DNA of 64,000 nt, taken from assembly GCA_963930645.1 (NCBI GenBank), contig OZ005649.1, forward strand, positions 38,921,664 to 38,985,663. The letters are read 5' to 3'. The position numbers and the translations under genes are program-made. Shown piece after piece: positions 20,041-33,336 of the stretch (the first letter of the stretch is position 1; each line of letters begins with the position of its first letter). The notes below the pieces were generated by a model, which saw nothing but the letters and a program-made list of their open reading frames with translations, ran no database searches and was not told the origin of the DNA. The DNA comes from Salticus scenicus. Its lineage: Eukaryota; Arthropoda; Arachnida; Araneae; Salticidae.

Positions 20041-22401
20041 AATAAAACACTCGATGTTTAAGGTACCTGCCTTTCTTTGGAAGAGATTTTTTTTTATGTT
20101 TGAAAGAGTGCCTACTTATGCGCATTACATTATAAAATATAGCTTAAAATTGTCAATAACATATAAAAATGGGCATATTTTAAGATATTTTGATTTTTAG
20201 ATTAAAAAAATACATAAAATTTGCTATAAAATGGCACTTTTGCAAAACATTAAAACTCAAATTTAAATGAAGATATTTTTATTCTGTAAATTTTATTATG
20301 ATTAATGAAACTTTCTTAATATACTAAAGCATTTTCATAATCATAACTATGTTATTAAAAATTTATAGAAGTTAATGTTTTTACACACATAAAAATCAAG
20401 AAAATATCTGACAATTCACAACTTCTATCAACTAAAATATCAAAAATAATTAACTGTAATCATAGTAGACGCACATTACCTAAATAAATCCTTTTAGAGT
20501 ATTTTTTCAAAGTTTCATAATGTTACAATGATAACTTTTGGAGTTATGATGTTTTGAGATAAATCAAAATGTTAAAAATCTCATTTTGAGAAAAGCAAAA
20601 AACATAAGTAAAAACCAGATTTTACCTATTAAATAAAAAAAAAAAAAAAAAAAATTAAAGCTCCTGTTTTAGTTCAGTTTTTTTTTCTTTTTTAAATTTA
20701 TTTCACATGCAGTAAGAAATTTTAATGCTTATATTAAGTAAAACATTAATGAAAACAAACATTTATGGTCACTTCAGATTTCAAAAACTTGCGAGCGACT
20801 AATATTAAAATGCCTGTAAGTCAAGTTCTAAGCAAGATAGAAACAAAAATCAAACTGATATAGAAAGTTAAAATGTCAGGCTTTAATAATAAACCAAAAA
20901 TAGAAAATCCGATTTTTGACAAAAAATTGCCTTTTAAAGGTAGAAAAGAAGAAGTGTATAACGATAAGCGTATAACGTGACCTTTAAAAAAAAAGCATAT
21001 AACATAAGGAGGCGTATTTACGAAATCCAATAAAATAAAAAATAAGAAATAAATCCAGATATTTTGTTCAAAAAGTATGCCTACTTGTCTACATAGCCAA
21101 TCGTTAGAATTGATTTAAACATGTCACTGGTCTCAAGGAGCAGTAAACATAGTACTATACTGGTCCGCAGATATGGTCTCTTTTCCATTACAAAAAAACC
21201 CTTTTTAAATTTTAAAGTAACCAGCAAAAATCAATTTCTTTATTAAATAAAGTTCTGCTTCATTAACAAAACACGAACTTTAAAGTAAAACGCATACATT
21301 TTATAAACGATTTTTTAAAATAAAGACACACTAAAATATCTCAAATTATTTAAATAAAAATTGTATCTGCAAAATGCGGACGTTTTACATAGCTCACAAA
21401 CAGTTAGGACACTTCCAGATGCAGTTTCCTTAAAAAAAAAAAAAAAAAAAATTAAAAGCTGCAGAATAATAATTAAAACGAATAACGAAACAAACATTTG
21501 ATTATAGTGTGACGTTTTTAGTTACATTATTTTGATCATACATCTAATTTACATAAATAAGAATATTTTTCATCTAATTTTTTTCATCATTATATACCGG
21601 GAAATTTTATGCCTGTTCAACCAGAAAACAAAGAAGAGATAAGAAATAAATAAAACTTTAGCTGTTGGTCTTATGGACCACTGGCTAGTTGAATGGTTAA
21701 GTTGATTTTAGTTCGCACTAATGCTACGTAATGGGCAGTTGGCAATAATAATACAAGATGGAGCAAACGTCTTTTGTTTTCGATTTTAAAAATCAGGAAG
21801 GTTGGGTATAAGTTTGTCCGCCATCGTAGCATTCGTAAAATTTTGTGCACATTTTATTATATTGTCACCACAATTTTTAAACAATTTCTTTTTATGCAAT
21901 ATTTTAGCATTAAAATAGTCAAAAAATACGCAAGAAATTTTTTTTTATTGACGGTATTGGTGATAATATAATAAAGGTACATTTTAGGAACACTACGAGG
22001 TTTGTTGTATCAACGTTGCAACCTAATTGGTATGGCGATATATTGGCCCAATCTTTTAATCGCATCGCCTTTCGGATGTATCGTATACAATAAAGATGTT
22101 AAAGCTAAGCAGTAATAAACGCACCAAGGATGGATACCTACTTCAATGACATGGTACAACAGGTACTTGTGTCTAGCTGCAACCTAATCCAGAGTATTGT
22201 TAGTACTCCTTCTTTTCCCACACCACTTACTTTTTATAGTAATAGACGACTCTCATCTCCTATTTTCTTTCATTTTATCCTACAAACAGTCGGAGTACAG
22301 CAAATCATATCATGAGATTTTCCCACAAATGTTGCAAGCTCCGCCTCTTGGGAATCGTCCCTTCTCTAAATGTATTTACAAAGAAATGAGAGGAAAAATA
22401 C

Positions 22402-22437
<36 letters not shown>

Positions 22438-23308
22438 GGAGTGGAAAAAAAAAAGGCGAGTACTAACAATCCTCCGGATTATTAATTAGGATGTTGGCAG
22501 CTCTGCTTGTAGCAATTCGCTACAATAGAACTTTATGCATTTGATAATGATATGCGTCATCTTCCTTGAATTTTAGTCTGTCATTTTAACGCTGTATTCC
22601 CTATTTTGATTGATACTATTGAGTACATGAACCAAAATTAATTCTTCACAAAATGTATTAAATCTTTCTTGAATATATTTCAAGACATTTTATTCTAAGT
22701 AGATAAAATGAAATGTATTTTTTCTTTTTGACTGGCAACCAATGAAACTTCTGCAAGTCTAGATAATTATAAAGAATTCACTATTACACCAAATTGAAAA
22801 TTCATGGAACTTGTATTTTTATCAATTGTTATGTACACAAACTTCAAGTTCTCTCATAGTTGCCAAAATTGACGCATATTGAATACCACTATTTTCGTGG
22901 AAACTTTTCTGCTTTTATTTCTTAAAACTTAAATTCTTCAAATGAATAAGAGAAAGAAAACTATTCAAAAATAGTGATAATCAAAAAACATAAAAGTTTG
23001 CAACTATATTAAACATAACGTAGTTTTTCAAAAAGATTTTTAGGCAGTTTATTAGTTTTATCACAAATATTATTGTATATCTGCTAGGTACAAGATTATG
23101 TACTGTTTTAGTGTTACTACAGTAAGAAATAACTTTGACAATTTATTTAAAAATTTTATTTTGTATTTAACTAATTTTTCAGATTCCACTGCATCACAGA
23201 GGAAGTCTTTTGTTCAACTACAAGTATTAAATAAATAACTGTCTTGTACATTTTCATCAAAAACACACTGTTTACCTGAAAATAATAAATAAATTTTAAA
23301 TCATTGAA
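20041..23308. other. Gene-free AT-rich region
   Basis: Three kilobases with no supported gene. Homopolymer A runs at about 20634-20654, 21433-21451 and 22404-22434 are visible. Plus-strand frames at 21774, 22130 and 22197 are short, overlapping and without motifs. I recognise no transposon ends, though ancient repeats may be present. Confidence 0.5.
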
Positions 23309-23499
23309 GAAATAAAAAAAATGCAAGCACAGAATTAACATATGAGAGGCATTGGGTTAAAATATGCAATAGAAAACAAGGATGAAACACACTTAATAAT
23401 TTTTGAAATAAAAAAATGCAAGCACAGAATTAACATATGAGAGGCATTGGGTTAAAATATGCAATAGAAAACAAGGATGAAACACACTTAATAATTTTT
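23309..23499. repeat. Tandem duplication, 95-96-bp unit
   Basis: Two adjacent copies of a unit beginning 'gaaataaaaaa(a)tgcaagcacag' and ending 'cacacttaataattttt'. Apart from one A in the A run they look identical, so the duplication is recent. Confidence 0.85.
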
Positions 23500-24502
23500 T
23501 AATAAAGTTTGTAACGCGTTAAGTTCAAACTGCTACTAATATGTTAGTTAAATAGCCTATCGATATTAAGCTATCTTCCCTACCTTTTAAAATAATATAG
23601 AGGTCGCTGTCGCCATTCTTGGCAAAATATCTAATGATATTTTGCCAATCCATAAAGTGAAGTGAAAACATTTTAATTTGAGAAGTCAGACAGAAGTTAG
23701 TCAGTTGTTGCTGCGAGATGTAGCAGACTATCGTCGTAAAAGATTGTCGGTGGCCATGGAGAAGAAGCCTAAAGAAATCAACCTAATATTTATCAGTTTG
23801 TATTGTGTGCTACGAGATTTTATTAAATAATTTTAAGAATTGCATGCATCACACAGTTCCCACAAGCAGACCTCTATTTGTCCTCGCGTATTTAAGTTTT
23901 ATTTAAATGAAACTGAGGTTTTTAGATACGTTATCGCATTTTTCATCTAATATTTTCTATTATTCTTTCTATGTGATTCCTATTTTCAACAAAGAAACAG
24001 CCTTATAAATAATATGAAAAATGGCATTTTAATCCTAATTATGTTGGTTTAAGAAAAAAAAATAGTTATATGGTTTTCTCTATCGGTTTTATTAAATGGA
24101 AAATAAAGAGTTTCTAGTTTATCAAATTTACATAAAGGGCCGTATAAAAATATAATCTTTTGAAACTTAACGGACGGAATTTTTTCTTAGCGTAGTCTTT
24201 TTACTACTTTATTTTGAACTGTTTCTCTACTCACATTGTTCACTTATTTCTAACAAATAAAGGATTAAAGACTTTTTCCTTCTTTTTGGGACATCCTGTA
24301 TATCTAAATGACGTTGTATCACATAAGCTTACTAGAATATTACTAAGTAATATTATTTATGTGTATTTTACATTATTTTATTAATATGAAATTTTTGTCC
24401 TTGGATCATTAGCCTCGGTTCCGTACTATTAGCTTCACCAATGGCAGAGAGATGGTAAGTTCGAATTCAGGTCATGCTTGTTGCCCTGACTATTTTGAGC
24501 TT
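23500..24502. other. AT-rich spacer downstream of the granulin gene
   Basis: No gene recognised. A weak tRNA-like B box occurs near 24453-24466 (see rejected items). Confidence 0.4.
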
Positions 24503-24516
24503 TTTATTTATTTATT
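24503..24516 (-). terminator. Polyadenylation signals, granulin gene candidate
   Basis: On the minus strand three overlapping AATAAA hexamers lie about 270 bases after the granulin stop codon (24786-24788). They are the first good signals downstream. In AT-rich sequence such hexamers are common by chance. Confidence 0.3.
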
Positions 24517-24785
24517 TTTTTTTTCAAAACTCACGTAAGTATGGTCTAGAATACATTAGAAAGATCCTAGTCGAGAGCAATCTCTCTAGACCTAGATTCG
24601 CTAGCGTGTTAGACTTAATCGCAAACCAAGTAACCAACAATACTGCTGAAAAAATTCATAAAAGTAAAATATCAACAACATTAAAATCAAATTTTTTATA
24701 AATATTCCTACATACTGATAAAGAAGTTGCGCAGAAGATATAGCAATATAATAAATACATTAAAAACACTTCAATAAAATATACC

Positions 24786-24874
24786 TTAATATATGCATCC
24801 ATGAAAAGCACAAGTAGGCATAATGTCTGGACAACACATTTCGCCATACATCGTATTGCAGCATTCACCCTTTC
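24786..24874 (-). CDS. Granulin-family gene, exon 4 (terminal)
   Basis: After a good acceptor (TTTTTTTCTATAG, AG at 24875-24876) the exon completes a Gly codon with the last base of exon 3 and continues KGECCNTMYGEMCCPDIMPT, then CAFHGCIY and TAA at 24786-24788. The CC-x7-CCP-x-x-x-x-x-C-x4-C pattern is the C-terminal half of a granulin module and completes the first half on exon 3, giving 12 cysteines. The phase (1) matches the exon 3 donor. A homologous terminal exon with the same phase and the same first codon lies at 63450-63526. A donor-like AAG|GTATAT directly after the stop leaves room for a 3'UTR intron. The link to exon 3 across 7 kb is inferred. Confidence 0.72.
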
Positions 24875-25946
24875 CTATAGAAAAAAATATTCTGTTAGTT
24901 CTGTTAGATAATTTGTAAACAGACACTTTATTTAATAAATTATATTAGTATCACCTGTGGTTGAAATTCGACCAATTCTTTTAAGTATGTATCTAAATAA
25001 CAAATATAAATTTTTCGTGTAAACAATGTTCTTAGACTATATTCTAAAAATAATTAAATGAATAAGTAAAATGATTACCGAATTTGTTGCATATATATAA
25101 TATAGAAACTCATATATAGCTTTTCCGTAAATGCAAATTAACTGCAGTATAGCAGCGCCACTATTTATCCGAAATGCACCAAAATTGAATGAGCATGGTT
25201 TTACATGTTATCCATCTCCCATATCAACTTTGGGGGATTTATACATCACAGAAGCTGAGATATTGCCTTCTAGTATAAGCAGAATTAAATTTCAACATAA
25301 CAGCGTCATGTGTCGGCTGATATACATCACCTAAATTAAAGAGGTATATTTTACAAAATATCCATATCATATACCAAGTCTGGTGCATTTATACACACAA
25401 CAGAAGATGAGATACAGCCTTTGCTTAAATGGGGGTAAATCACAACATAAGAGCACTACCTATTGGCTATATATCCCAAAAGTTAATCGGTACCAATTTA
25501 AATCAAGATCTTATCAGTTATCAAACGTGCTTAAAATCCATACACTGGTTAATGAGATATAATATTTTGCTAACTCATCATACATCATAGACAAGTACTC
25601 ATTTCCTGAAAATGAGCGAATCCTGTTAAGGAAATCTAAATAACAACGTGTGATTTCATTGAAAACCATAAGTTGTAAATTTTTACGAATACAATACTTC
25701 CTTCTACGTCTACGTCATTTCATATAAAAGCACCAACTACCGGTTACAACAAACAAAAAATTAATCAATATATCACCTCAAAATTACCGTTTACATATGC
25801 AATTCCGTACAGTTTTCACAAATATATTGTCATGTGAGAAACCACAGTAAGCAATACCAACGCCACTTTTCGGCATATATACAACAAAATTCAAAAAGAA
25901 TAATTTTTCATAATACATATCACACACAGGGTTTGGTGCATTTATT
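24875..25946. other. Intron 3 of the granulin gene, part; diverged repeats
   Basis: AT-rich. About 25130-25560 holds diverged fragments of the repeat superfamily arrayed at 44-48 kb ('agcagcgccact', 'ggctgatatacatcacc', 'aaaagttaatcggtacca'). No exon recognised. Confidence 0.45.
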
Positions 25947-26337
25947 TCTCAATATATAAATGGCTAAAAGACTTTTGAGTCTGTTTGTCTGTGTGTTGAC
26001 GCAAGTTGCCACCATCTTTTCATACTTTAGTTAATTAAAAAAAATCTAATTGTCCGATCGATAAGTTAATTAAATCGACGGATTAAAAAAAATGCCCCAT
26101 TCATCTGGTACCTTATTTGTAACGAAAATTTGATTAGATTTTTTAAAATTAATTAAAATGTGAAAATAATAACCCGGTAAAAGCTTTAAAAAAGGACCTT
26201 TAAATTTTTAATTGTTGCCAAAAAAAATTACTTTTTTTTTCAACATAAAATAGAATATACTTCCATGCGAAAAAAAAAAATTCAATATTAAATGTTAAAT
26301 TTGCTCCTAAACATGATAATATGAAAATGGAGTAAAA

Positions 26338-26373
<36 letters not shown>

Positions 26374-27827
26374 AACTAGTTGACATAGGTGGACTCTGCT
26401 CAGTTCCCCATCATATTTATGTTCTCACAAATTTCTAGTGCGAGACATATTATAATCATGTTAAAAGAAATGAATTTGACCAAAGCTTGATACAGTGACA
26501 GAATGAAATTCCCGCCTAATAGGCTATCCACCGTTCGCTTCAATAAATTTATCTTACTCTAATCTATTAATTTATTTTATCAATGTCAATTCTGCTGTTT
26601 AGTTTTCATGCTACTATTTCCAATACAATAATCCTCAAAATTCCGATTTATATGAAAAATTTACAATTTTGCTATGTTGATAAAATCGTAAATTACGAAT
26701 AATTTACGAAATTTTCCTATTAGACTATTTGTATTCAATCATTCAATCATGTTCAAACCAATATCATAAATGTAATTTTGAAGTTGTCATTACATTAAAG
26801 AGCTTTACCTATTGATAATCTTGGGTATTCTTTTTAAATTATGATGCTTAAATAGATCGGACATTTTTCGCCAAGGACCCCACTTTCGAAAAAGTCACTT
26901 TAAGCCAAGTAGCGCATACAAAATATAAATAAATTATAAAATATTGAAAAACAAAAAAGAAAGGAAAGGAAAGAAAGGAAAACGAAAAGAAAAGAAAGAA
27001 ACAAAAATAAGTAATAACATAAATTATGTATGTCTATGTATATATATGTATGTTTATGTATTTTTATCGTCTAAAGTGACGATAAAAATTCAAAAGTCGC
27101 CAAGGGGAGCTGTACCATGATCCGGTTTACATATTTCATTATTTATTTTTCTATATATCAACTACTATTAACTAACTCAACTACTATTATAAACACAAAA
27201 ATTAATTGTCTCTCATGCGATAGACGTAGCCGATCATAGCACATTGTAATATTATATTTGGTGTGAAATTGTTGTCATTTTATGGTTGATCAAATATATC
27301 ATATAAATATAGAAAATGACGTGAAAGAAAATATTATGTACACCACGTACAGTGTTGTTCATATGTAACAGGGATTCAAATATAAAATAGTACTTCAATT
27401 TTTTCGATACTGTCCGTTTCGAAACTGTCATCTGATAAGCACCCAAATGGAAGACCACTGGTAAGCTACTGTCACAGGCAACAGGGACAGATACCCGAGA
27501 GTCTGCGAATGAGTGGGTCGCTGCCGAAGGCAACGGGGAACGAAAGCGGGCATTAAAGCAATTTCATGATTTCTATAAATTTTATTTTCTTTGTAAAGCG
27601 ATATAGAAAAGAGTTTCCTTTAAATATAGTGACCAACGATGCGAGAAAAGACTTCGTTGATTCACTACCTTATTTGATTTCATGAATTAAAAAATGGTTT
27701 CTTTAACAAACTTTGATCTATTGGCACGCAGGCAGCATCAGGCCGAGTTTTGTACATTTCGAATTTGATTTTGGAATTTTTTCCTGCATTCGGAATTCGA
27801 TTCGTTCCCGAACCGGGGCTTTGCTAG
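25947..27827 (+). mobile_element. Non-autonomous Helitron-like element, copy 1
   Basis: The right end reads a hairpin (TTCGGAA...TTCCCGAA, about 27789-27812) followed by CCGGGGCTTTGCTAG and then T. A hairpin about ten bases before a CTAG terminus, with T flanking, is the Helitron signature. The left end, about TCTCAATATATAAATGGC at 25947, fits the usual TC start. Bases 25970-26370 align with 33350-33720 in the second copy. It contains a (AAAT)n run (26333-26372) and a GAAAG-rich stretch (26958-27002). No Rep/helicase protein is present. The 5' boundary is less certain than the 3' one. Confidence 0.5.
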
Positions 27828-28068
27828 TATAGCATAAAAGCTGAGATAAAGTTTTCGTGTAAACTAAAAATAATGCAGAATAACCGCTTCATCTGCCATC
27901 CAATGTGTATTTAAAGTGAATTAGCTCAGTTTTATCTAATATTAATCTCATATGACAATTTTGTACATTTATACACTGTAGAAGCTTAAATATAGTCCCC
28001 AAATTGGGATTAAAGTGCAACATTGCAGTGACACCTGATGCATTCAAACTAAATTAACGGAGTTTTAC

Positions 28069-28114
<46 letters not shown>

Positions 28115-28350
28115 CATATTATACTAAGTTTGGCACATTGTAGACATTGAGCCTGCATGGAAATGAAAGAAAATTGTAACATTGTAACGCCACCTGTTGG
28201 CTGATATAGTCCAAAAACTAACCAGCACTTATTCAAGCAAGATCGAAAATCAAGGTCTATTAAAGTCGGTTAAATTAAATCCATTCGTTTATGAAATACG
28301 GTACTTTCAAAATTTTGCTAGACAGATATTTTCTAAAAATGGTCAAATTA
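27828..28350. other. Intronic spacer with (TA)n and diverged repeat
   Basis: A (TA)n microsatellite of about 40 bases (28074-28118) within fragments of the 44-48 kb repeat superfamily ('aacgccacctgttggctgatat', about 28180-28202). No gene. Confidence 0.5.
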
Positions 28351-30102
28351 CACTCAGCGACAAAAAAAAAAAAAAAAAAAAAAAAAAAAGCCGCACTGCA
28401 GAAAAATTGACTTATGCCTTTTCCATTTGTAATAACTTTAAAACTAATGGTTGGAACAAATAAAACTGTCATGTTTGCATAATATCAAAGAGATGAAATG
28501 ATACATATGGACATTTTTGATTTCATAATTAGCTTTATTACACTCTACGAAGTAATTATTAAAAATCTGCATAAAACATTCTTTTTAAACGTAATATAAT
28601 AAGCATATACTTTGTACTGTATTATGATTTATCATATGATATAAACAAGTTATATTTTAATACATGAAATAAAACTATTTGTTTGTTAGATCTAAGCAAT
28701 TTTTATTAAAATATGTATATTCTGCATAGAATTATTCCACCTTTATTTGGAATTACTGCTTTAATGCGCAATGGCATAGTATTATACAGTGTTTTAACAT
28801 AAATATCAAAAATTTCTCTGTGCCAAATATCATATATATGTATATATATATATATATATATATAGCCCTTGCAGAGTTGTAGGCTGCAATTTTTAAATCC
28901 TCACCCTTTTTTCGCGCTTTTTTATAGACTAAGTATTTTCGAGCGGATTGAGATTAGGGTTATTTCCAAGTCTGATGAAAAAGAAAATCTACGATATTTT
29001 TGTGGGATTTAACTTAAAGTTAAAAAAGATATGATTGCTTACAAAATTATAGGTGTTTATGGGATAGGATAGGTAGTTTTAACAATTTGAATCGAATAAA
29101 TGCACCACAGACGCCCTTTAGTATGGTGCAATATCATCTTGAAATTCTATTTGCAGGAAACTCTGAGATACCTTCAAAATAGTCGATCAGGCGCCCTTTT
29201 TATAATGGCCGCGTTTTATTTCGAGTTAATTGATCCCTTGAGCATAAAAATTTGCCCGACTCTTTGAAAATTTATGCACCTCCGTACCATAATGTACGGA
29301 GAGTGTGTCACTATTTCATGAATGCAATTTTCAATAATTCGGTCACATTTTTATCATCTTACTAGTTTTTTTTTTTTTTTTTTTTTTTTTATCAGCCCAA
29401 AATAAAATAAACTTGACTTATCAGAGAAAACCAGTTCGGCCTAATAATTAACCGATATATTTTTTTAATTTTTATTTTTGGTCAATTGAAGTCTTGTTTT
29501 TTTAAAAATTCTTTTCCTTAGTAATGACTTTTTCTTTGCAGATCTTCTGGTTTTTAACATACTTTGTTTAATTGTTCCCGCATTGTTTTTAAATAAATTA
29601 CTTTGCTATACACTTTTTAAAAATCTTTTCTAAGTTAGGAGCATGTACAAATCGATTTTTTTTAACTTTTGTTTCTTAACTTGCCATCATCTAGCTTGGA
29701 TGGGCAAGATGGCCGCTTAAAGACACATTTTCCGTTTAAACAGCCAAAAAATTTTATATGTTCTTAAAAATCATCTCATGAATATTTCGTTAAAATTTAA
29801 TTAATTTGCCATCTCACGTATTAAAATATTTTTTGACTTTCATTCTAAAATTAACACTTTTTGTGGCATCGTTAAATGCCTTATACTTGCCATTTTTGAA
29901 ATACTTTCTAAAATTATAATTTTCCTGACAGTTGCATTTTATTTTTAACACTGGGCTCAATCCTAAAGTGTACGTGGAGGGCGACGTAATTAAAATCTGT
30001 TAAAAAATTTTCTTTTTAAATGATAAAATTGGCGGTTGCAAAAAGGGAAAAGGAAAATATCAGTGTGCGGCTTTTTTTTTTTTTTTTTTTTGTCGCCTAG
30101 TG
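28351..30102 (-). mobile_element. Degenerate Tc1-like element
   Basis: Inverted ends: left CACTCAGCGACAAAAAAAAA and right complement CACTAGGCGACAAAAAAAAA. Both are followed by A runs, then GCCGCAC, and both are flanked by TA (28349-28350, 30103-30104). Inside, on the minus strand, near 28950-28970 a fragment reads LGNNPNLNPLEN, recalling the Tc1 PDLNPIEN box with the catalytic Glu. Stops and frameshifts are everywhere, so this is a relic. A (TA)n tract at 28834-28862 is a later expansion. It lies in intron 3 of the granulin gene. Confidence 0.7.
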
Positions 30103-31937
30103 TATGCTCAGGAAATCTAAAAACGTGTAAATTCATCAAAAACCAGAAATAGAATTTTTTTCCGGAATCTTATATTTTCTTCTTCTAAATGCAGAATATA
30201 AAAGGATCAAGAGAATTATTATTTTAACTCGGATTAATAGGAAACTCGAATTACTGAGACTCAAACAATATATAATCTACTGCATCACTCTTAAAATTTA
30301 TGTTTGCAAAAATTCCAAATTATACAATAGGCATCATATCAAAAAGATTTAAAGATCATAACGTTTTTTTAGAAAATATTATCTTCTAACGACATAGTAA
30401 TCTTTATATAAATAAAAATCATTGTATATATGTCTTCATTTCCTTTCAAACTACTGCATCGGTTTCAACTAGAGCCCCTAAATAAAATAATAGGCCGGCG
30501 CATCACCGCCATTTTTTTGCCTCCGAAGAGGACAGCATTCCCGCTTGGCGTCCTTATCGCTTCCCTAATGATTTTAAGAAATCTTGATCTGAAGCTAATC
30601 CGGTCAAGATAAGAGCAATAAGCAACAATAATATTCCTAAAAACACATTTTTTTCACAGTACATTCTCAGGATGTCATTTTATTCTGAGGATATCCTATG
30701 AATGTACTGGGGTAAGATGTGTTGTTAGGGCGGTTTCTGTTTCTTTTACAAAATGTCGCCAAAACTCAAATACACAAAAATAGAAGGTCTGTGGACACTT
30801 TATATTCACTTCTTGAATGATTATAGCAATTTATCGCTAAACAAACTTCCCTATCATAGTTTACTTAGCTAAAATTATGAAATATAATAAAACAAGTTAC
30901 TCTAAAGTAACGTAAGACGATAAAAAAAAAAAATGTTTATCAGAGAAACGCGCTGGGTACATGTGGTAACCCTAAGGCAACAAAATGCCTGATGCGCCAG
31001 CTCGTATATATAGGAGCCTTAGTTTGAACAAACTTGGCTTAGTTACTGCTTTTCACCAGAGTTGAAGTACTGGGGAGATTGACATATCTAGAGCATGCGC
31101 AATGAGAACGGGTGAGGGAAAAATCCACTCGAATATTGTATTTTTGTATGATTTCTCTAATAGGAATGCAACTGGAAACATCAAATTTGATAGGTTGGCC
31201 ACTTCTAATCTATACGTTCTCCCTAAGTAGATGTTTTTAAAAATTCGAAATTAAAAAGTGGGGAATTGATCAATGAAATTTTCTAAAATTACGCCTTCAT
31301 CAAAATTCCATGCGTGTAATTTAAATATTCTACTATGAATACATCAAAATGATACAATATTTTAGTATGATGATTTATTATGTATGATTTTTTAAATACT
31401 CTTATAACGTGTTAGAACGACGTCAATTTCAGAAAAACTTTTTAAATGAAGCGCTACTGTCTTTAAAAATTATGAAATTTCTCAGAAGTCATTCGATGGA
31501 AAACGAACATTTTCATACAGAAAACTGCTACGCGTTACAATGATTATGACGGGCTTTTATTTGATGATAGAATAAGTAGTAATGAAACAGTAATAACTTC
31601 AGATTATAATATAATATCAGAAGGATTTCGCATGTTATAGAAGAACATTTTATTCATCTGCATAAGCCAAACAAGCTCTTTTCTTCGAACATTTTTTTTT
31701 CCTCTCTCTCTCTCTCTCTCTTTTTTTTTTGAATGTTGCCATTCGAAGGTTGTGTTTTACAAAGGAATTATTTCAAAAATAATTCATTAGTAGCAAACGA
31801 TAATTCTTCATATTTTTGAAGCTTTTTAATAAAGATAAAAATTATAAGAATGGGACTTATTATTATGAATGTGATTCATTAAAATATAATAACAAACAAA
31901 GCGGAAATAGCAAGCTATTGTTAATAAAAGTCCTCAC
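30103..31937. other. Gene-free intron 3 region, AT-rich
   Basis: No gene seen. An imperfect palindrome at about 30657-30710 ('gtacattctcaggatgtc...gaggatatcctatgaatgtac') and a CT run at 31703-31720 are the only structures noted. A similar 'acattctcaggatatcct' motif recurs near 53970. Confidence 0.45.
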
Positions 31938-32173
31938 CACTATACAGAATTTCTTTCAAAGTTGGATTGGGGCAACAGCTCCATTCATTGTCTTCGTCCA
32001 CACAGCAACTCATATAAAAGGGACAGACACGGTTTTTTCCGGGACAAACTTTATGGCGAGGCTTACTTTGCATTCTCCGTAGAGGTTTGTTTAAAGCTGG
32101 TGCGTTCTGGAATTCTCTGTTAATATCATTAGTAATTGAATCTGGAACGCATGTCTTACCGGAAACGTCACAC
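31938..32173 (-). CDS. Granulin-family gene, exon 3
   Basis: The acceptor TTTGCATATTTATAG (AG at 32174-32175) joins in phase 2 to exon 2 and completes granulin module 2 with CDVSGKTCVPD. A basic linker of about 35 residues follows (RREFQNAPALNK-type, rich in Arg/Lys and Pro). Then comes the first half of module 3: VCPGKNRVCPFYMSCC followed by VDEDNEWSCCPNP. The donor is taken as GTGAGG at 31932-31937, leaving one base (phase 1) that fits exon 4. Without splicing the frame would stop at 31921-31923 after GEDFY, so the terminal-exon alternative cannot be excluded. The CC-x8-CC spacing is canonical for granulins. Upstream in intron 2 at 32255-32390 lies a fragment of repeat family D. Confidence 0.82.
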
Positions 32174-33336
32174 CTATAAATATGCAAAATAGCAATAAAT
32201 TTTACATAATTTATTAACATTAAAGAATATTACTAAATACGGAAATATCTAGTATATTGTAGGCATCACAAAACTTTCTTCGATATTTTCCATACAAATT
32301 CATGCTGTGCAAATTATTTATTAAAATGAATACGCACGATTTTCACCTTGGAAAAGTATCTTAATAAGTGTCAAAAGAAAGTCCATTTTGTAGTCAATTA
32401 AATGACGTATAAAAATATATTTTTCAGGGTTTTTTTTTTCTTCTTTTTTTGAGGGGTTAAAAAGGATGAAAATTAAAACGATAACTTAGCTTCAAACTAT
32501 TAAACATCTGTAGTCCAATGATTCGTCTTAAATGTTCCCACAACTTCTCTGAAAATTATTCGTATTGAAAGTTTACAGGGATGAAGAAAAAACCGGTGCT
32601 TCTACATGTACATTTTTTTTTCACTGGTTGACTATTACTGTTTTAAATAAATTTAGATATGTTTTTTTTATTTTATTTACACAATGATTCGTTAAAAATA
32701 ATTAAAAATATGTATATTTACCCGAAACTTTGTTCTATATTATTGCCTGATGAAAATTAATGAAAAACATAGAATGACAATGCTACTGCTTGAACGTATC
32801 ACAGCAGAATGTAATCAGCATCAATTTAAATCATGCTGCAACTAAATATGTTCGTAAATTCCGTTCACTGGTTTGTTAGATACTAAATTTTGACAACATA
32901 CACACAGAGATAAATATAGAGACAGACATTTTTTTTAAATAGTCAAATCCTGTTCAAAGCATCCCAAAACATGTAAATCCTTCGATAATCAGATATCATA
33001 ATTTTCACGAATAATACCTTCTTCTGTAGTATATGTAGAAAAAAATAATATATAATGGATGTAGTAGTACTAAAATTAAATATTCAATATTTCATCATAT
33101 AAGAAGAAAGTATTGGATTCGTGAGGATTTCCGATCTCCCATTTTCAATTGATTTATACGTTTTCAGTTGTCCTAAACACAATTTGACAAATTTTTATAT
33201 TATATCTATATATCTGTGCGTTCAAAATTTTGTGAATGCAGAATTTTACCAAAGAATGAAAGGGCTCACACAAACAGTCAAGGCTTGATATTAATATATC
33301 AGCATATATAGTTATGCTTATCACTGACTGACTAAT
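32174..33336. other. Intron 2 part: repeat fragments
   Basis: About 32255-32390 is a fragment of dispersed family D ('catcacaaaactttcttc', 'gcaaattatttattaaaatga'). About 32870-33150 has diverged pieces of the 44-48 kb superfamily ('ttcactggtttgttagatac', 'agaagaaagtattggattcg'). No exon recognised. Confidence 0.45.

Noticed and set aside
24410..24475. tRNA-like sequence with GTTCGAATTCAGG
   Set aside because: Only a B-box-like string; no A box at the right distance and no cloverleaf.
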